A DNA stretch of 64,000 bases. It comes from Castanea sativa (Eukaryota; Streptophyta; Magnoliopsida; Fagales; Fagaceae). The position numbers were made by a program, and so were the translations under genes. Under the pieces are notes generated by a model. It was not told where the DNA came from and made no database searches. It saw nothing but the letters and a program-made list of their open reading frames with translations. Of the stretch, positions 38,131-49,546 are shown piece by piece. Each line of letters opens with the position of its first letter. Position 1 is the stretch's first letter. The DNA lies in contig NC_134015.1 of the NCBI RefSeq assembly GCF_040712315.1, positions 9,816,945 to 9,880,944 on the forward strand. Direction: 5' to 3'.

Positions 38131-39415
38131 CTAAACGCAAAAATTTAGTTGCTGTTACAGTTTTTTTGTCTAAAGTTTCACACAAATTGATCATTCCATC
38201 TATTGCCATCTATCGTATGCTCAATAATGTTATCATTATGACCAACTTTACGAAAATGTTAAAGTTAAAGAACTAAAATAACAAAAACAATTTTCTTAAA
38301 AGAAAAAAAAAACTTTAGGAATGAAAATATAATTTCATGTACACTTAAAGGGTGTAAATTGTGTTTTTAACAAAAAAAGAATGATGATAAAACATGCGTT
38401 GTTAAGAGTTAATATCATCTCCTTCAAAATTTTGAAGAAAAAAACTAATATGAATATATTGATTAAAAATGAAGAAAGCACACATATGCATATAAAATTT
38501 CAGGAAACTACCTCAAAATATAAATAAATACAAAAAAAAAAAAAACCTTTAACCTCTAGTTTTCTCAGTTTGCTTTCGTTTTCCTAATGATTGGGGAAAT
38601 ATTTTTTGTTTACTAGATGATTTTAGGTGATGAAATTTAAAAAGCGTAAGAATTAAAATAAAATAAAAATTTTATATTAAAAAGTCTCTTTTTCCCCTTT
38701 AGAATGACCATATGTCATGGGCCAACCATCTTATCTTTTTTTTTTTTCTTTTTTTTCTTTTTTTTGACCTCTTTGGACAATTTAAGTTCTTGGGGAGAAG
38801 TAGTAAGTTGCGATTTTTGTAACCAACAAGATTTTTTATTTTATTTTATTTATTTTTTGGGGTGTAGTTAACCTCTTTCTCTTGTAGCTTAACCAGTCGG
38901 TATTTCTTGATGTTTCTAATAGATCTTTATAGGGTTCAAAGCCTCCAACTCAAACTATCAAATTATTCCAAAGAAAAAAAAAAGTTCAAAATGGAGGAGG
39001 GAGTTAATTTGTTAAAGCCAGGGCATTACAAAATATTTTGGGGGTGATAGTGGTGGTAGTTAGGGGCTTAGGGGCGGGGCCAAGGCCCTATTGGTCTAGT
39101 CATCCCTTAGCATCATCACAACAAAGCAATTCTTTAAAATGGCCACTCACATAATTCAGTGAATCACTATGTAATACTATACTAGTTCTTGATATATGAA
39201 ATACGAATAATTTTATATAATTTTTTAGAAGTAAATTATAATTTTACTATAATTTTGTTGGATTTTTTTTTTGAGAAACAGATTTTATTTTATACTTATT
39301 AATTAATTAAATAAAATATTTTATTTTACTTTTTAGAGTAAGAATTCAATAATTAGGCTGCGGCCCAAGTCAATTAGGATTAGAGTTTATTCATAATAGT
39401 CCATATATAAATACA
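38131..39415. other. duplicated intergenic DNA, copy C
   Basis: Bases 38405-39415 are collinear with 47053-48010 of copy D (for example 'ctccttcaaaattttgaag', 'ggctgcggcccaagtcaatta'). T-rich runs lie near 38738-38765. There is no gene. Confidence 0.55.
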
Positions 39416-39779
39416 TTAGAGCATCCACATCAGTGGATGTAAAAGTTTCTAAAATAAACATAACTACCAATTTTACACATTTTGAGCAAAAAAATACCCA
39501 CATCAGTGGGTTTAAAAATGTCTAAAATTTTGTAAATTCATCCCGAGCTACAGTAAACCGTGTATATTAACACGGTTACTGTAGCTCGTTTATACCATTA
39601 TTTTATCATTTATGTTCGCTCCTTTTTTTCTCTCTCCTTTCCGTGCTCAACCAACCTAGCTAAAACTCAATTCCTCATCCTCTTCTTTTTCCTCAGATGC
39701 ACACAAACACATCCACATAGAAAATCAACACAGACACACTTGCTCAAAAAAAAAAAAAAACATAGATACACAAACACAG

Positions 39780-40030
39780 ATCGACGCTTGATCGGTGCTT
39801 GACTGGAACGGTGCTCGGAGCTCGTGGATCGGAGCGGATCGGAGCTAGGGAGAGTAGATCGGAGGATGGATCGAAGCGGTTGGAGCTTGGATCGGAGCTA
39901 GGGAGAGTAGATCGGAGCTCGGATCGAAGCTAGGGAGAGTAGATCGGAGCATATCGGAGTGGATCAGATCTCGGATCGGAGCTTGGAGCGAGTGGATCGG
40001 AGCGTATCGGAGTGGATCAGAGAGTTGATT
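39780..40030. repeat. GATCGGA-based minisatellite inside the Harbinger-like element
   Basis: Irregular tandem copies of 'gatcggagc' alternate with 'tagggagagtagatcgga' (at least three copies at about 39838, 39893 and 39928). Local GC is far above the surroundings. Confidence 0.8.
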
Positions 40031-40050
40031 GAGGGAGAGTTGATTTGGGT

Positions 40051-40051
<1 letters not shown>

Positions 40052-40085
<34 letters not shown>

Positions 40086-40115
40086 AATGAAGAGAAGGAG
40101 AGAGAGAGAGAGGAA
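40052..40115. repeat. (GA)n-rich tract
   Basis: GA runs at 40052-40085 and 40098-40113, within the Harbinger-like element. Confidence 0.85.
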
Positions 40116-40673
40116 TGAATCAGAAATGAAGAGATGAACAGAGGCGCGCGTATATGTGTGTGGTAGTTGAGAGAAATAATAAAAAAGTGATGAAATTGAT
40201 TATTTAATTAATAGAAGTGGTAGGATAGATGAACTGATGTGGGTGTTTTGTAAAAATGAATGTGTAAAATTTTAAAAGTAGGTTTTTTGTGTAAAATATA
40301 TGGAATCTTTTAAACGAGTTGATGTGGTTGCTCTTATTGTAGTCCAATGAGGACAGGTTTATAGTTGATTATTTCATGCAATCTTAGATACTCATTCTTA
40401 GGTTTTTATTTTTATTATTATTTTATCTTTCACTTGGTGTTAATTCCAAAGAGATCTAAGTGCTGATTCCAAGATGTATTTTATTTTTCCCTTTGCAAAA
40501 TCCTTTTGAAAATAATATGTGGTGCATCATTTCTTCATTTGAATCTGGAAAGCACAAGCTAAAAAGATGCTTAACATCATTTGAATGTACTAATAAACAA
40601 GGTCATGTTTCAGTGCCTTTAGTTTCTTAAATAAACAAGGACATGCTAAAAGTATGCTTAGAATGTGTTTGGA

Positions 40674-40967
40674 TCTATGTTTTACTACTGCGTTTTAAGT
40701 CTGCTACGTTTTCAGTTTTTATTTATTTATTTCCTCTAGCGCGTGAATAGTAACTGATACTGTTCATGCACGTGGAGTTACTGTTCGGGAGACAAGAGGT
40801 ACTATTCATGCACTATTCACGCACTGTTTATAGGACCCACAAGCACTTTTAGAAAAAAAAAATTAAAAATAGATCTCACAATACTATTCACACATTTAAA
40901 AATTATTTTGTTACAATTTTTTCAATTTTTAATTTTCAATAATAAATATTATCCAAAACAGACTCAT
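40674..40967. mobile_element. MITE-like element with TGTGTTTGGAT-type ends
   Basis: The left end tgtgtttggatc and right end atccaaaacaga are imperfect inverse complements. The interior has ATTCATGC/ACTATTCAC motifs typical of this MITE class. Copy D has a different, oppositely oriented element of the same general kind at about 48170-48390 (ending gtccaaacaca). Confidence 0.5.
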
Positions 40968-41039
40968 AGAATCTCTTTATGTTATGCAAATTTGAAAATA
41001 GTTGCTTTTTAACACAAAGACAAGTTTTTTTTTTTAACT

Positions 41040-41815
41040 GTTATAAACAAACATTCATTCCATATGGCTAGCCTGGCCCTACCTCCTTTTTTAAATATTA
41101 CCAAAAATACCCTTACTCCCTTTCCCTTCTCTCTCACACCTACCCTCATACACCGACACACAGTCACTCTCTCTCTCTCTCGCTCTCTTAAATCAACGTA
41201 AGCCTTATCTACTTTGTAAGATTGAGGTCTCAAATTTGCGTATTTGAGTAAGTGTTTTTATTGCCTGGAGTTCATTTTTTTACCATATTTCGCATTAATT
41301 TTACAGTGTTTGGATTCTAGTGATGCTTGTAATTTGCAAAAGTTTGGTCTTGATATTTCATTGAAATTCATTAAATTTTGTAAATCCAGCCAATAGAAAC
41401 AAAAAATGTAAATGGTTAAACTTAAAAAAAAAATTAATGGGTTGAATTGGTTAAACTCAATTTAGTTTTGTAACTAGTGTTCAGTCACCTGCAATGCGAA
41501 ATGACTGTTGGTAATTTTTGAAATATGAAGCCTCGCATATCGTTGTGTGATTAAAAAATTAGATGATATTTATGGCTCTGTTGATCATACTTGTAATTTG
41601 TGTTCAATAACATCCACTATCATTTATAGAAACAAAGGTTTGGCAAGTGTTGTAGTTGCATTTGTTTATACTCATGCTTATGTTATAGCTGTTTAGGGGA
41701 TTTTGGTGCAGAAAAAGAAAAATGAAAGTTGTATTTTTTTTTTTCAATTAGTTAGGGCTAATGGTGATTTGATTGATAGTGTTTTGGAAATCTTGGCAGA
41801 GAACAAAGTTGTTCC
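41040..41815 (+). pseudogene. EBM 5' fragment, copy C
   Basis: The EBM leader (acctcctttttt...ataccaaaaatacccttact...aaatcaacgtaagcc) and following intron match 13020-13400 and 48460-48720. The fragment continues to exon sequence ending '...ILAENKVVP' (about 41780-41815) and there joins, head on, a GPI-gene exon 1. Everything 3' of this in EBM is missing. Confidence 0.7.
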
Positions 41816-41878
41816 TAAAACAACATGTAGAACAAGCAAAAAGAGGAAGAGATGAAGTTTAAAGTTAAAGGAGGCCAT
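41744..41878 (-). pseudogene. chimeric 44-codon ORF: GPI-gene signal peptide joined to antisense EBM
   Basis: From ATG at 41876-41878 the first about 20 codons (MASFNFKLHLFLF...VLHVV) correspond to exon 1 of the intact GPI gene (MAILKLSLVLLVLHVV) and still form a good signal peptide. At about 41816 the frame runs into EBM exon sequence read backwards and ends at TGA (41744-41746). The GPI Cys-containing end of exon 1 and its donor site are gone. Expression is unlikely, since its upstream region has been displaced by the organelle-like block. Confidence 0.6.
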
Positions 41879-42243
41879 GTTTCAAACTTTTGAGTGTCAC
41901 ATAGGTGCTTTTCCACTCCGTCGAGTTCAAGCAAAACGATAAGGGTGAAGACTTCCTAATCAAAAGGCAGCAATTGGTGGTGACAACGCACCTTTCCTTA
42001 CTAGAATCGTTGAGAGCGGTGAGTCAGATCTAAAAGGATCAACCGGGAGGAAAGTCAGGCAAATCTGGCTTCTTTGATGAAGAGTGGGGGAAAGCCCGAT
42101 CCATCAGAGTTGCTGTTCGATCGGGAGGGAAGGGCTTGAAACGAAAAAGCCGGGAAAACACACTAAAAATCCTTAGGAGCGACCGGATTGGTTGAAGGTT
42201 ATGTTCCGCACCAGTAATCTTAATGGCATTGACATGTGCTTCC

Positions 42244-42438
42244 TTATTCTAATCGGCTAGCGGGCACATAAACTATTAATCCCTTCCTTTCGCGTAGTTT
42301 GACTAGCACAGGGAATGCCTCTGTCATCCTCATTGAGTGAAGTTCCGTTGAGAGCCTTCGTTCCGTTCCCACACTGAGAGTCAAGGACTTCGGGTGAGGT
42401 TCCCTTGCTTGAGGATTCTTCCTAGGGTTCGGTCTCAT
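42244..42438 (-). other. 64-codon ORF in the organelle-like block
   Basis: The frame encodes TLSVGTERRLSTELHSMR and VLVKLRERKGL, a balanced composition unlike the AT-rich shadow ORFs elsewhere. The family is unknown. A nuclear copy would not be expected to be expressed. Confidence 0.25.
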
Positions 42439-43009
42439 TCATCTTAATGGCATTTCCGTGGACTGAATGTTCAAAGCAGAATACGAAGAAAAGCGAACAG
42501 AGCAACCGAGGAGGAGAGATCACCGATGGAAGGAAGTAGAGAACCATGAAACATCGCACTGAGAGAGGGGCAGAGGCACAGATGAATGACCAAGCGTGGA
42601 ACTAGTCCTAGCTTTGAGCTTGACTCCTAGGTTTGACCTGGGACATGGGACAAAGCTATGCGTTCACAGGGGATGGATGTGGCCATTTACTATTAAGATA
42701 TAGTGTATGCAAGCAAGACGTGACTTCCCACTGATGATGTTTAGTCATAAGCCCTCTCTCTATCTATGAAAATAGTCGTATGTCTCACTTCCCGAAGAGA
42801 GGGAAACCACTCCTTCTTCGTCCGCTCAAACGTACCTTTGCTCTAGTGGAATTCATATCCATACCGGGCTTTCTCTCTTCCCCCTCTCGGGGTTATGGTC
42901 CGTGCGTGCAGCCGTATACGAAAGCTTCCTAAGCCTTTTCTTTCTTCCTGAGACCGTGCTTCGATGCGCTTGCTCTAGGTTCGCTCGTGCTTCTTTCGAA
43001 TGACATCGC

Positions 43010-43459
43010 TTGTACAAGTCAAGCTTTGCACCCCGATCGCCTTCCTTTTTTAATGTTTGGTTTTTCCCTACTTCAAGAGTAACAGAGGCTCGTTTAATGA
43101 GCTGGAGCCAGTTGTTTTACTACAATTATTCCATCAAGGATGGTGGGGTTCGGCTTTCGCCTCTGGGAAACCTTCAATGCTTGGCATACGTTTATAGATG
43201 CAAACACCACCGGTTGTTTAGGCGGTATGGACATCTCTGTAGCAATTCACACATTGATCTATCTGGTTCGGGTGAGCCCTTTGACATTTTAACAATTCCT
43301 AATTTTGTAAGGTTGCTTCTTCACCTATTTGACTCTCCCTATATAAACGGTCGAGGACTACTGCTATGCACTCAACCAGTTTCCGCTGGCCGAATCCTAT
43401 TATTTCATTCGATCCACGGAGTTCTTCCATTTCATGGGCTAGTTAGTTTAGTTGACTAG
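43010..43459 (+). other. 149-codon ORF in the organelle-like block
   Basis: This is one of the longest open frames outside the DC1 genes. Its composition is mixed, rich in Leu, Ser, Phe and Arg, with no transmembrane pattern or motif I recognise. It fits an anonymous mitochondrial ORF. If the block is mitochondrial, C-to-U editing sites would blur the true protein. There is no nuclear promoter or intron signal. Confidence 0.3.
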
Positions 43460-44901
43460 GTCTGGGTAGGAAAACCTTTCATATTCGAATGCAACCCTAA
43501 TAAAAAGTAGGCATTGGATCTGCTTCACCGATAACTGGAAAAAAGAAGTGGTGTTTGAACTTTCTTTCATATACATGTGTGATAAATCCACCAGGATACA
43601 AAGCCAAATAGTGCCGACAACAAAAGACCTTGTCGTGTGCCGATCGAACTAATCTACTAATAGTGGTTGACCATATGCTCGCTACCTTTTCCTTTTCTAG
43701 TGAGGGTAACCGGCTATGCCTTGACTACCGATGCATCCGGCTCTCGATCTAGAGCTATTGGTTCAACAACTGTATTGGCGGTTGTAATGGTGCTTCAATA
43801 ACATCGTCAATAGCATTGCCAATATCAAAAGCGACATCGACTTCGGTGTGGGTTTACCGGTCTTGGTTATGCCCCGCGCCCTTGGCTTGGCTTCTATAGG
43901 ATCTTTGATATGCTACCTGTTGGTACTCGTATTGTCACCCTCGTATCGACTCGGATATGGATAAAAATCGTGGTCTCCATCGGTTATGCTTAAGGAACCG
44001 TAACTTAGTCAACTCGGTTCTTCGTTCTTCAATTGGATAAAGGACTTGCTCTGGTTATGCTAATGGTACTAATGGATCTACTACTCGGTTTTTTGATCGG
44101 ATCAACGTATGGATATGCTTCTTGCTCGCTCCAACAACCCTAGCTTATGGTTCGTGTCCTACAAGTGGGTATGTGATTGGTGCGTGCTTTTTACGTATTA
44201 GCTACTTATGCTCCTATTGGTGTTGATACTATAGGTATGGATCAACCGTGTGGTATTGATCTAACACCGGATTTGCTACTAGGTCTCATCGCTTGCTTTG
44301 CTTATGGCGTATATGGATCACGAAGGTCCGGGTCACACTCACGAACGTCGAATCGTCTCTCGATCACTACTCTCAAAATCTGGATCTCGACCGAAGCAAC
44401 CGCCCGTTCCAGCAGAGCAGCGGATGGTTGCGCCGGTTCGGCTACTTCATTGCTTGAGTGAGGAGCGGAAATCACCGTTTACCGGGAAGAGAAAGAAGAA
44501 AAAGCAAAATTTTCGTAAAGGAAGTAAGCGGCAGCTCTCGCATCGGCTTCGAAGCGGCTATAAGAGCGGTATAGACTAGTTGTATGTACCACGCTTAGCC
44601 GTCACGACGAAGAGAGTAGTAGTAAGAAAATCCTCGTAGACGCAGAAGTTGCTAAGAGAGCTAGCAGACAATAAGCAAAGCAAAGAAAGAGCGGTGTCGG
44701 GTTTCTCGCATGAAAGCATAGGGGAAGGAAAGCGGTTAGAAAAGAAGCAGTAAGCAGCTGTTAGAACCGGTTAGCGGTAGTAGATCAAAATGATTCGTTA
44801 AGTTGTGTGAAGGACAATTGCATTGCCTTGAAATATTACTTTATGAACAGGGATGCTGCACACACAGCTTAGGCTTTGGACTGTAGATCGTTCTGTCTCA
44901 T

Positions 44902-45306
44902 ATGGTCTTTCTTCCCTTGGCTATTACCAATCACTGGGCCTATTGCAAAGGCCTTGGTTTGCGTAATCAAAGCTCGCTTCGCCTTATGAAAGGGTTTCAT
45001 GCCCCGCCCGGCTACTATACTGATAGTTGGTTCGGGTTGTGCCTATGCCACTCCCTTTTGGACCCTTGCCTTCTTATCTGGTGTGAGGCAAGGAATGGAA
45101 ACCCGTATTGTAATAGTACGCACAAGGAACTATCTTTTAGGAAGAGTAAGCACCCAGATATGGGACGGAACCTGGCGTCTTTTTCCAAGCTGCCTACGTA
45201 CCTTTTGTTAAGGGATCAAGTCGCGCGTCGTTCTCTATCATTTCATCGATTAGCCTGTGTTACGCGTCCCAGGTACAATTTGCCCTATCTTTCTCTTTTG
45301 ATTTAA
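44902..45306 (+). other. 134-codon ORF in the organelle-like block
   Basis: It is open through DMGRNLASFSKLPTYLL and DQVARRSLSFHRLACVTRPR. A second frame (44999-45211) is also open and looks hydrophobic at its start, so which frame, if either, was coding is undecided. No family was recognised. Confidence 0.25.
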
Positions 45307-45400
45307 GCAATTTTACCCTCGTTTTTACCTCCTATCCTGCCACTTATGACATTACTAGCGCAAGGGCTTTCAGAAATAATGCACTACCCGGAAAGCAAAG

Positions 45401-45640
45401 AGCTTGTAGCTTTTCTTAGCATTAGTTTGTCCTTCGATTCTTTGTTTGTTGAAAGTTGCCGTGCATGTCAAGGTGCTGTAGGTGCCAAGATCTGTTTCTT
45501 GTACTAAAGTGAAGTGTAACTTTTACAACAACAGTTTGACTCAGGAAGTTTAAAGGTTGTGTTTACTGATAGTTTTTGGTGGCGCTTTCAGTATATATGC
45601 ATGTCCAAGAGTAGGAAACGACCTTAAAAAATAGAAATGA
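45401..45640 (-). other. GPI-gene upstream relic, copy D
   Basis: This is the continuation of the GPI upstream DNA cut by the organelle-like block. It shares gttgccgtgcatgtcaaggtgctgta and the following about 150 bp with 10800-10945 and 37980-38120. Confidence 0.7.
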
Positions 45641-45918
45641 TGGAATAATCTTAACTAGGCATCCTTTAGCTTTTATTTCTTGCTTTCTTTTTAATCTAAT
45701 TATTAGTAAAAGATTCCTTGTTTGCTAAATGATTAAAGAGGCATAAAACACAAACAAAAAAGTAAAAAGAAAAAAAAAGTTATATGAGGCTTTTTTTTTC
45801 TTTTGTTGAGAAAGACCAAATGTCATGGCCAACCATTTATTCTCTCTTTTTATTTTTGTCCTCTCTGGATAATGATCCATTTTTGGGGGTAGGTATTATT
45901 TTGGAAGACCAAACTTTC

Positions 45919-45960
<42 letters not shown>

Positions 45961-46652
45961 AGGGTGTCAAGGCCATTATAAAAACTTCTGCACCGGGGGG
46001 TGTTGATCCTAAGATAAATTCGTCCTTGACAGCTATCCCTTATCGATTTACTACCGGACTGCCTTTTTATTTTTGACAATTGATCATTCAGATATACTAC
46101 CAAAGGATACTTTAGACCCTTTAAGTTTAGCGGCTGAAACATATTGTTTTATTTGTAAGATAGTATGTGGTCACCATAATAACTTGAAGCCACCTATAAG
46201 TAGCTTTTAGTCTTTACAAAGAAACTTGCAACACGTTACAAAAGGTTGCAACGTAGGGTCTTAAGTTTGGAAAAATATTGTGTTACATTCATTTATGTTC
46301 ACTATTTCACACACGTCCATAATTGATGTGAAAATTTCCATATTTTAACGCATACAAGTGGATATAAAAATTGAAAAAGATGTGAATTAATGGATGTGTG
46401 AGAATCAAAATCTTTCAAGTTTTATTACTTAACATTACCAAAATAACTTTCAAGTTTTAACAATAAAATGAAAACCTCAATAACTTCATAATTTGCTTTA
46501 ATAAATATCTTTAGTAAACACAATTTGCTATTTGTCACCTTAAAAGAGGTTAGGATGAAAGGCCACAATGAATACGGAGAAAAAGGACCTTCCGTTTGTG
46601 CTACTAATTTAAAGGAAGACTAGGTATTGGACTTTCTAAAATAAAGCATGAT
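45641..46652. other. duplicated intergenic DNA, copy D
   Basis: The region is collinear with 11460-11960 and 3541-4478 (for example 'aataacttgaagccacc', 'gtgtgagaatcaaaat'). It contains (GA)n at 45924-45956. No gene is present. Confidence 0.5.
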
Positions 46653-46839
46653 TCACCCCCGCGCACCCTTGGTGTAGTGGTCACTGTACAAGTATAAATA
46701 CTTGCAGGGAGTAGGAGGCAAGGACCGGGGTTTAAGTCTCCAGGAGGGAGCTTTACAGTTCACACACATATACAGTTATATTAGATTAGAGTAGAAATTC
46801 TATCTTGTATTAAAAATAAATAAATAAATAAAGCATGAT
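46639..46839 (+). mobile_element. tRNA-derived SINE, 173 bp, with 14-bp target duplication
   Basis: The body (46653-46825) has a Pol III A box (ttggtgtagtggtcac) and B box (ggggtttaagtctcc) in correct order, then a unique tail and a (TAAA)n end. It is flanked by the perfect 14-bp repeat aaataaagcatgat at 46639-46652 and 46826-46839. The paralogous site at 5528-5545 ('aaataaagcgtgaatctaaa') has no insert, so the insertion followed the duplication. It is not a functional tRNA gene: it has no acceptor-stem or anticodon-arm fold. Confidence 0.85.
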
Positions 46840-48424
46840 CTAAAATGAATGCTTAAAATCAATTGAAAGTACTGTATAAACACGATCAAGTTTAATTCAT
46901 GGTCTTTACCACTCTAATTATTACTCCATTACTAGCTAACAAAGCATAATTATGGAACTCCATATCTTATTCATGGGCCAAAATGGGCATTTGCCCTTTT
47001 CGCCAAAACTTTCCAGCAAAATATCCATGTTTTGAAACTATCTAGCAAAATGCTCCTGTTCTTATCTCCTTCAAAATTTTGAAGAAAAAAACTAATATGA
47101 AATATATTGATTAAAAAAGAGGGAAGCTCACATATGGATATCCAATAATAGGAAATTATGCATCTTTTTATTTTTTGACTGAACAAGAAATTACCTTAAA
47201 ATAGAAATAAAAAAAAAAACCCTTAATCTCTTGTTTCTCAATTTGCTCTTGTTTTTCTAATGATTAGGAAAAATATTTTGTTTACTAAATGATTTTGGCT
47301 GATAAAATTCAAAAAGCATAAGAATTAAAAAAAATTATATTAAAATGTCTCTTTTTTCCCCTTAGAATGACCAATATGTCATGGGCTAACCATAAAATAT
47401 TTTTGTTTTTTAATTTTTTTTGAACTCTTTGGATAAATTGAATTCTTGGGGACTAGTTGTTAATTGTTATTTTTGGAGACCAAAAAGATTTTTTTTTTTG
47501 GGAGTTCTTGGGGAGTAGTTGACCTCTCTGCCTTTTAGCCTAACTAGTTAGCATTTCTTGTGTTTCTGATAGAACCATTCAGGGTTCAAATTCTTCGAAT
47601 CTAACTATTGAAGTATTAAAAAAATTTATAAGAAGAAAAGTAAAAAATGGAGGAGGGTGTTAATTTGTTAGGCATCCCTTAGCATCATCACAACAAAGCA
47701 ATTCTTAAAAATAGCCACTCACATAATTATCTGAACCACCATCTAAATATAAAAATGTAATGCCATATTAGTTCTTAACGTATGAAATATGAATAATTTA
47801 ATATAATTTTTTAGAAGTCAATTATATTTTTATTATTAGTTTATTGGAATTTTTTTTTTGAGGAAGGGATTTTATTTTAGACTTATTAATTAAATTATTA
47901 GTATTTAATTTAATTTAATTTTCTAGAGTAAAAATTCAATAATTAGGCTTCGGCCCAAGTCAATTAGGATTAGAATTTATCCATTATAGACTATATATAA
48001 TAACAAATACATTATTTGCAGTCCAGTGGGGAAAAATTTAATACTTTGCAAGGAGTGGGGCAGGGATTAAACAATCTTGAAAAAATACAAAAGATCACAT
48101 ATCACTGTCTTGAAGTAACAAAAGACACATCGGTCTGAACCATCCCAACAGTGAAAGTGCAAATTGAGACTATCCACTGTAGCAAAATAATTTTAAAATG
48201 TGTGAATAGTACAGCGGGACCCATTTTTAATAAAAAAGTGGTTGAAAAGTCAAATTTGTGGATCCGTAAACAGTGCACGAGTGCACTGTTCACGAAAGAC
48301 TTAGTCAACAACTGCGTCTGGCAAGAAAAAAAAAAAAAAAAAAAAAAACTGAAGGCTGGACGTAAACGTGGACGCTGGGTCCAAACACATTCATATACCG
48401 ACACACAACGACAAGTTTTTTTTT
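46840..48424. other. duplicated intergenic DNA up to the EBM2 leader
   Basis: Bases 46840-46970 match the GPI 3' flank (5560-5680, 7060-7150). Bases 47053-48010 match copy C (38405-39415). The Harbinger empty site is at about 48010. A MITE-like block lies at about 48170-48390 with a poly-A run at 48327-48348. No gene is present. Confidence 0.5.
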
Positions 48425-49279
48425 TATTATAAAAAAGACACTCATTCCACGTGGCATGCTCGGCCCACCACTTTTTTTTATATTACCAAAAATACCCTTA
48501 CTCCGTTTCCCTTCTCTCTCACACCCACCTCATACACCGACACACAAACAGGATCACACACAGTCACTCTCTCTGTCTGTCTCTCTCTCAAATCAACGTA
48601 AGCCTTGTCTGCTTTGTAAGATTGAGGTCTCAGACTTGCGTATTAATTTGAGTAAGTGTTTTTACTGCCTGGAGTTCATTTTCTTTTACCATATTTCGCA
48701 TTAATTTTACAGTGTTTGGATTCTGCATCCTAATGGTCAAAACTTGTTTGCCTTTCTTGTTCATCCACCAGATCATCCTGGAAGAAGGGGCAAGGTGGTG
48801 ACCATGAGGTTTATAGCTAAATCCAAAACCTATTTATTTTATATATTAATATTATTTTATTTTAGAATTACATTTATGATTTTGGATCCCATGTGAGTGG
48901 AGTGATGGAGTAAAAATCTTAATTTTGATATGCTTGGAATACATGCAATTTTACAATAATTTGTTTTCATGCTAGATTGGAAAAGATGTTGCAACACAAT
49001 ACGTTCTGGGTTGGGATTGGATGGCTCCTATAAGGTGACTATGTTTGTTACCTTTGATCGTGGTTAATTTTTTTCCATAATGATATTGTTATCTCTAGTT
49101 ACTTGTTGGAAAATGAGAGACAGTAGATGTGTATTGATAAGAAATTATTTGAAATTTCCTGTCAGAACCAAAACGAGACAGGTTTCTACAGATATTTGAA
49201 ACATATTTTTTAGTGAATAGTGTCAGTGTGATAAATCATTTAGAGATCAGTTATACAGTGGAGATAGTATACGAGACAG

Positions 49280-49546
49280 GTTTTTTATTTTTATTTGTGT
49301 AATAACCTCCCTCAATAGAAAAATCTACCAGAAATTCTATGTGTGAGAGATAGTATGGAAGTCTGAACAATATTATGATAATATCATTTTCCTTTATTAT
49401 TAAAAAAAAAAAATAAGTATTAGGAACCGTGAATGGATTGGTTTTTTTAAGGAAAATTAGCTAATGTGGCAATTAATAACTCTATATTAATGATATGTTA
49501 AGTGGAGTTTTTTTCACCCTTAGATGTTATGAAAATCAGTGGTTAT
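49280..49546. mobile_element. inverted relative of the EBM1 intron MITE
   Basis: The order here (tttgtgtaataacctccctc, then ctatgtgtgagagatagta, then aatattatgataatatcattttcc, then ttagctaatgtggcaatta) is the reverse complement of EBM1 16960-17205. Only one inverted arm is present, so the element is deleted or rearranged. It now replaces the region that held exons 4 and 5. Confidence 0.6.

Larger units (their letters stand above)
39416..40336. mobile_element. PIF/Harbinger-like non-autonomous element, 915 bp
   Basis: The element (39419-40333) starts gagcatccacatca and ends tgatgtggttgctc, with further inverted similarity inward (tttacaca / tgtgtaaa; cccacatcagtg / cactgatgtggg-like). It is flanked by the 3-bp target duplication TTA at 39416-39418 and 40334-40336. 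The paralogous site at about 48010 reads 'atacattatttgcagtccagtgg' with one TTA and no insert, a natural empty site. The interior has no transposase: it holds a (CT)-rich stretch, a palindrome around 39548-39588 (acggttactgtagctcg inverse to cgagctacagtaaaccgt) and a GATCGGA minisatellite. Confidence 0.85.
41897..45400. other. organelle-like insertion, probably mitochondrial (NUMT), about 3.5 kb
   Basis: Composition changes sharply at both edges: GC rises well above the flanks, and A/T homopolymers, microsatellites and MITE motifs vanish. The style (purine-rich gaaagaaagcggttag-type phrases, many partly open frames) resembles plant mitochondrial intergenic DNA. The left edge cuts the GPI relic just before its ATG (about 41893). 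The right edge resumes GPI upstream DNA at about 45400 ('gcttgtagcttttcttagc' versus 10768 'acttgtaacttttcttagc'). About 70 bp of GPI leader is lost. I could not name a mitochondrial gene, so the origin is inferred from composition. Confidence 0.6.

Noticed and set aside
41897..45400. Bacterial or vector contamination
   Set aside because: No bacterial gene, ribosome-binding pattern or vector feature is seen, and both edges lie inside a nuclear duplicate. Mitochondrial origin fits better, though it is unproven here.
46660..46760. Functional tRNA gene
   Set aside because: A and B boxes are present, but the sequence does not fold into acceptor and anticodon arms, and a 14-bp target duplication plus (TAAA)n tail show it is a SINE.
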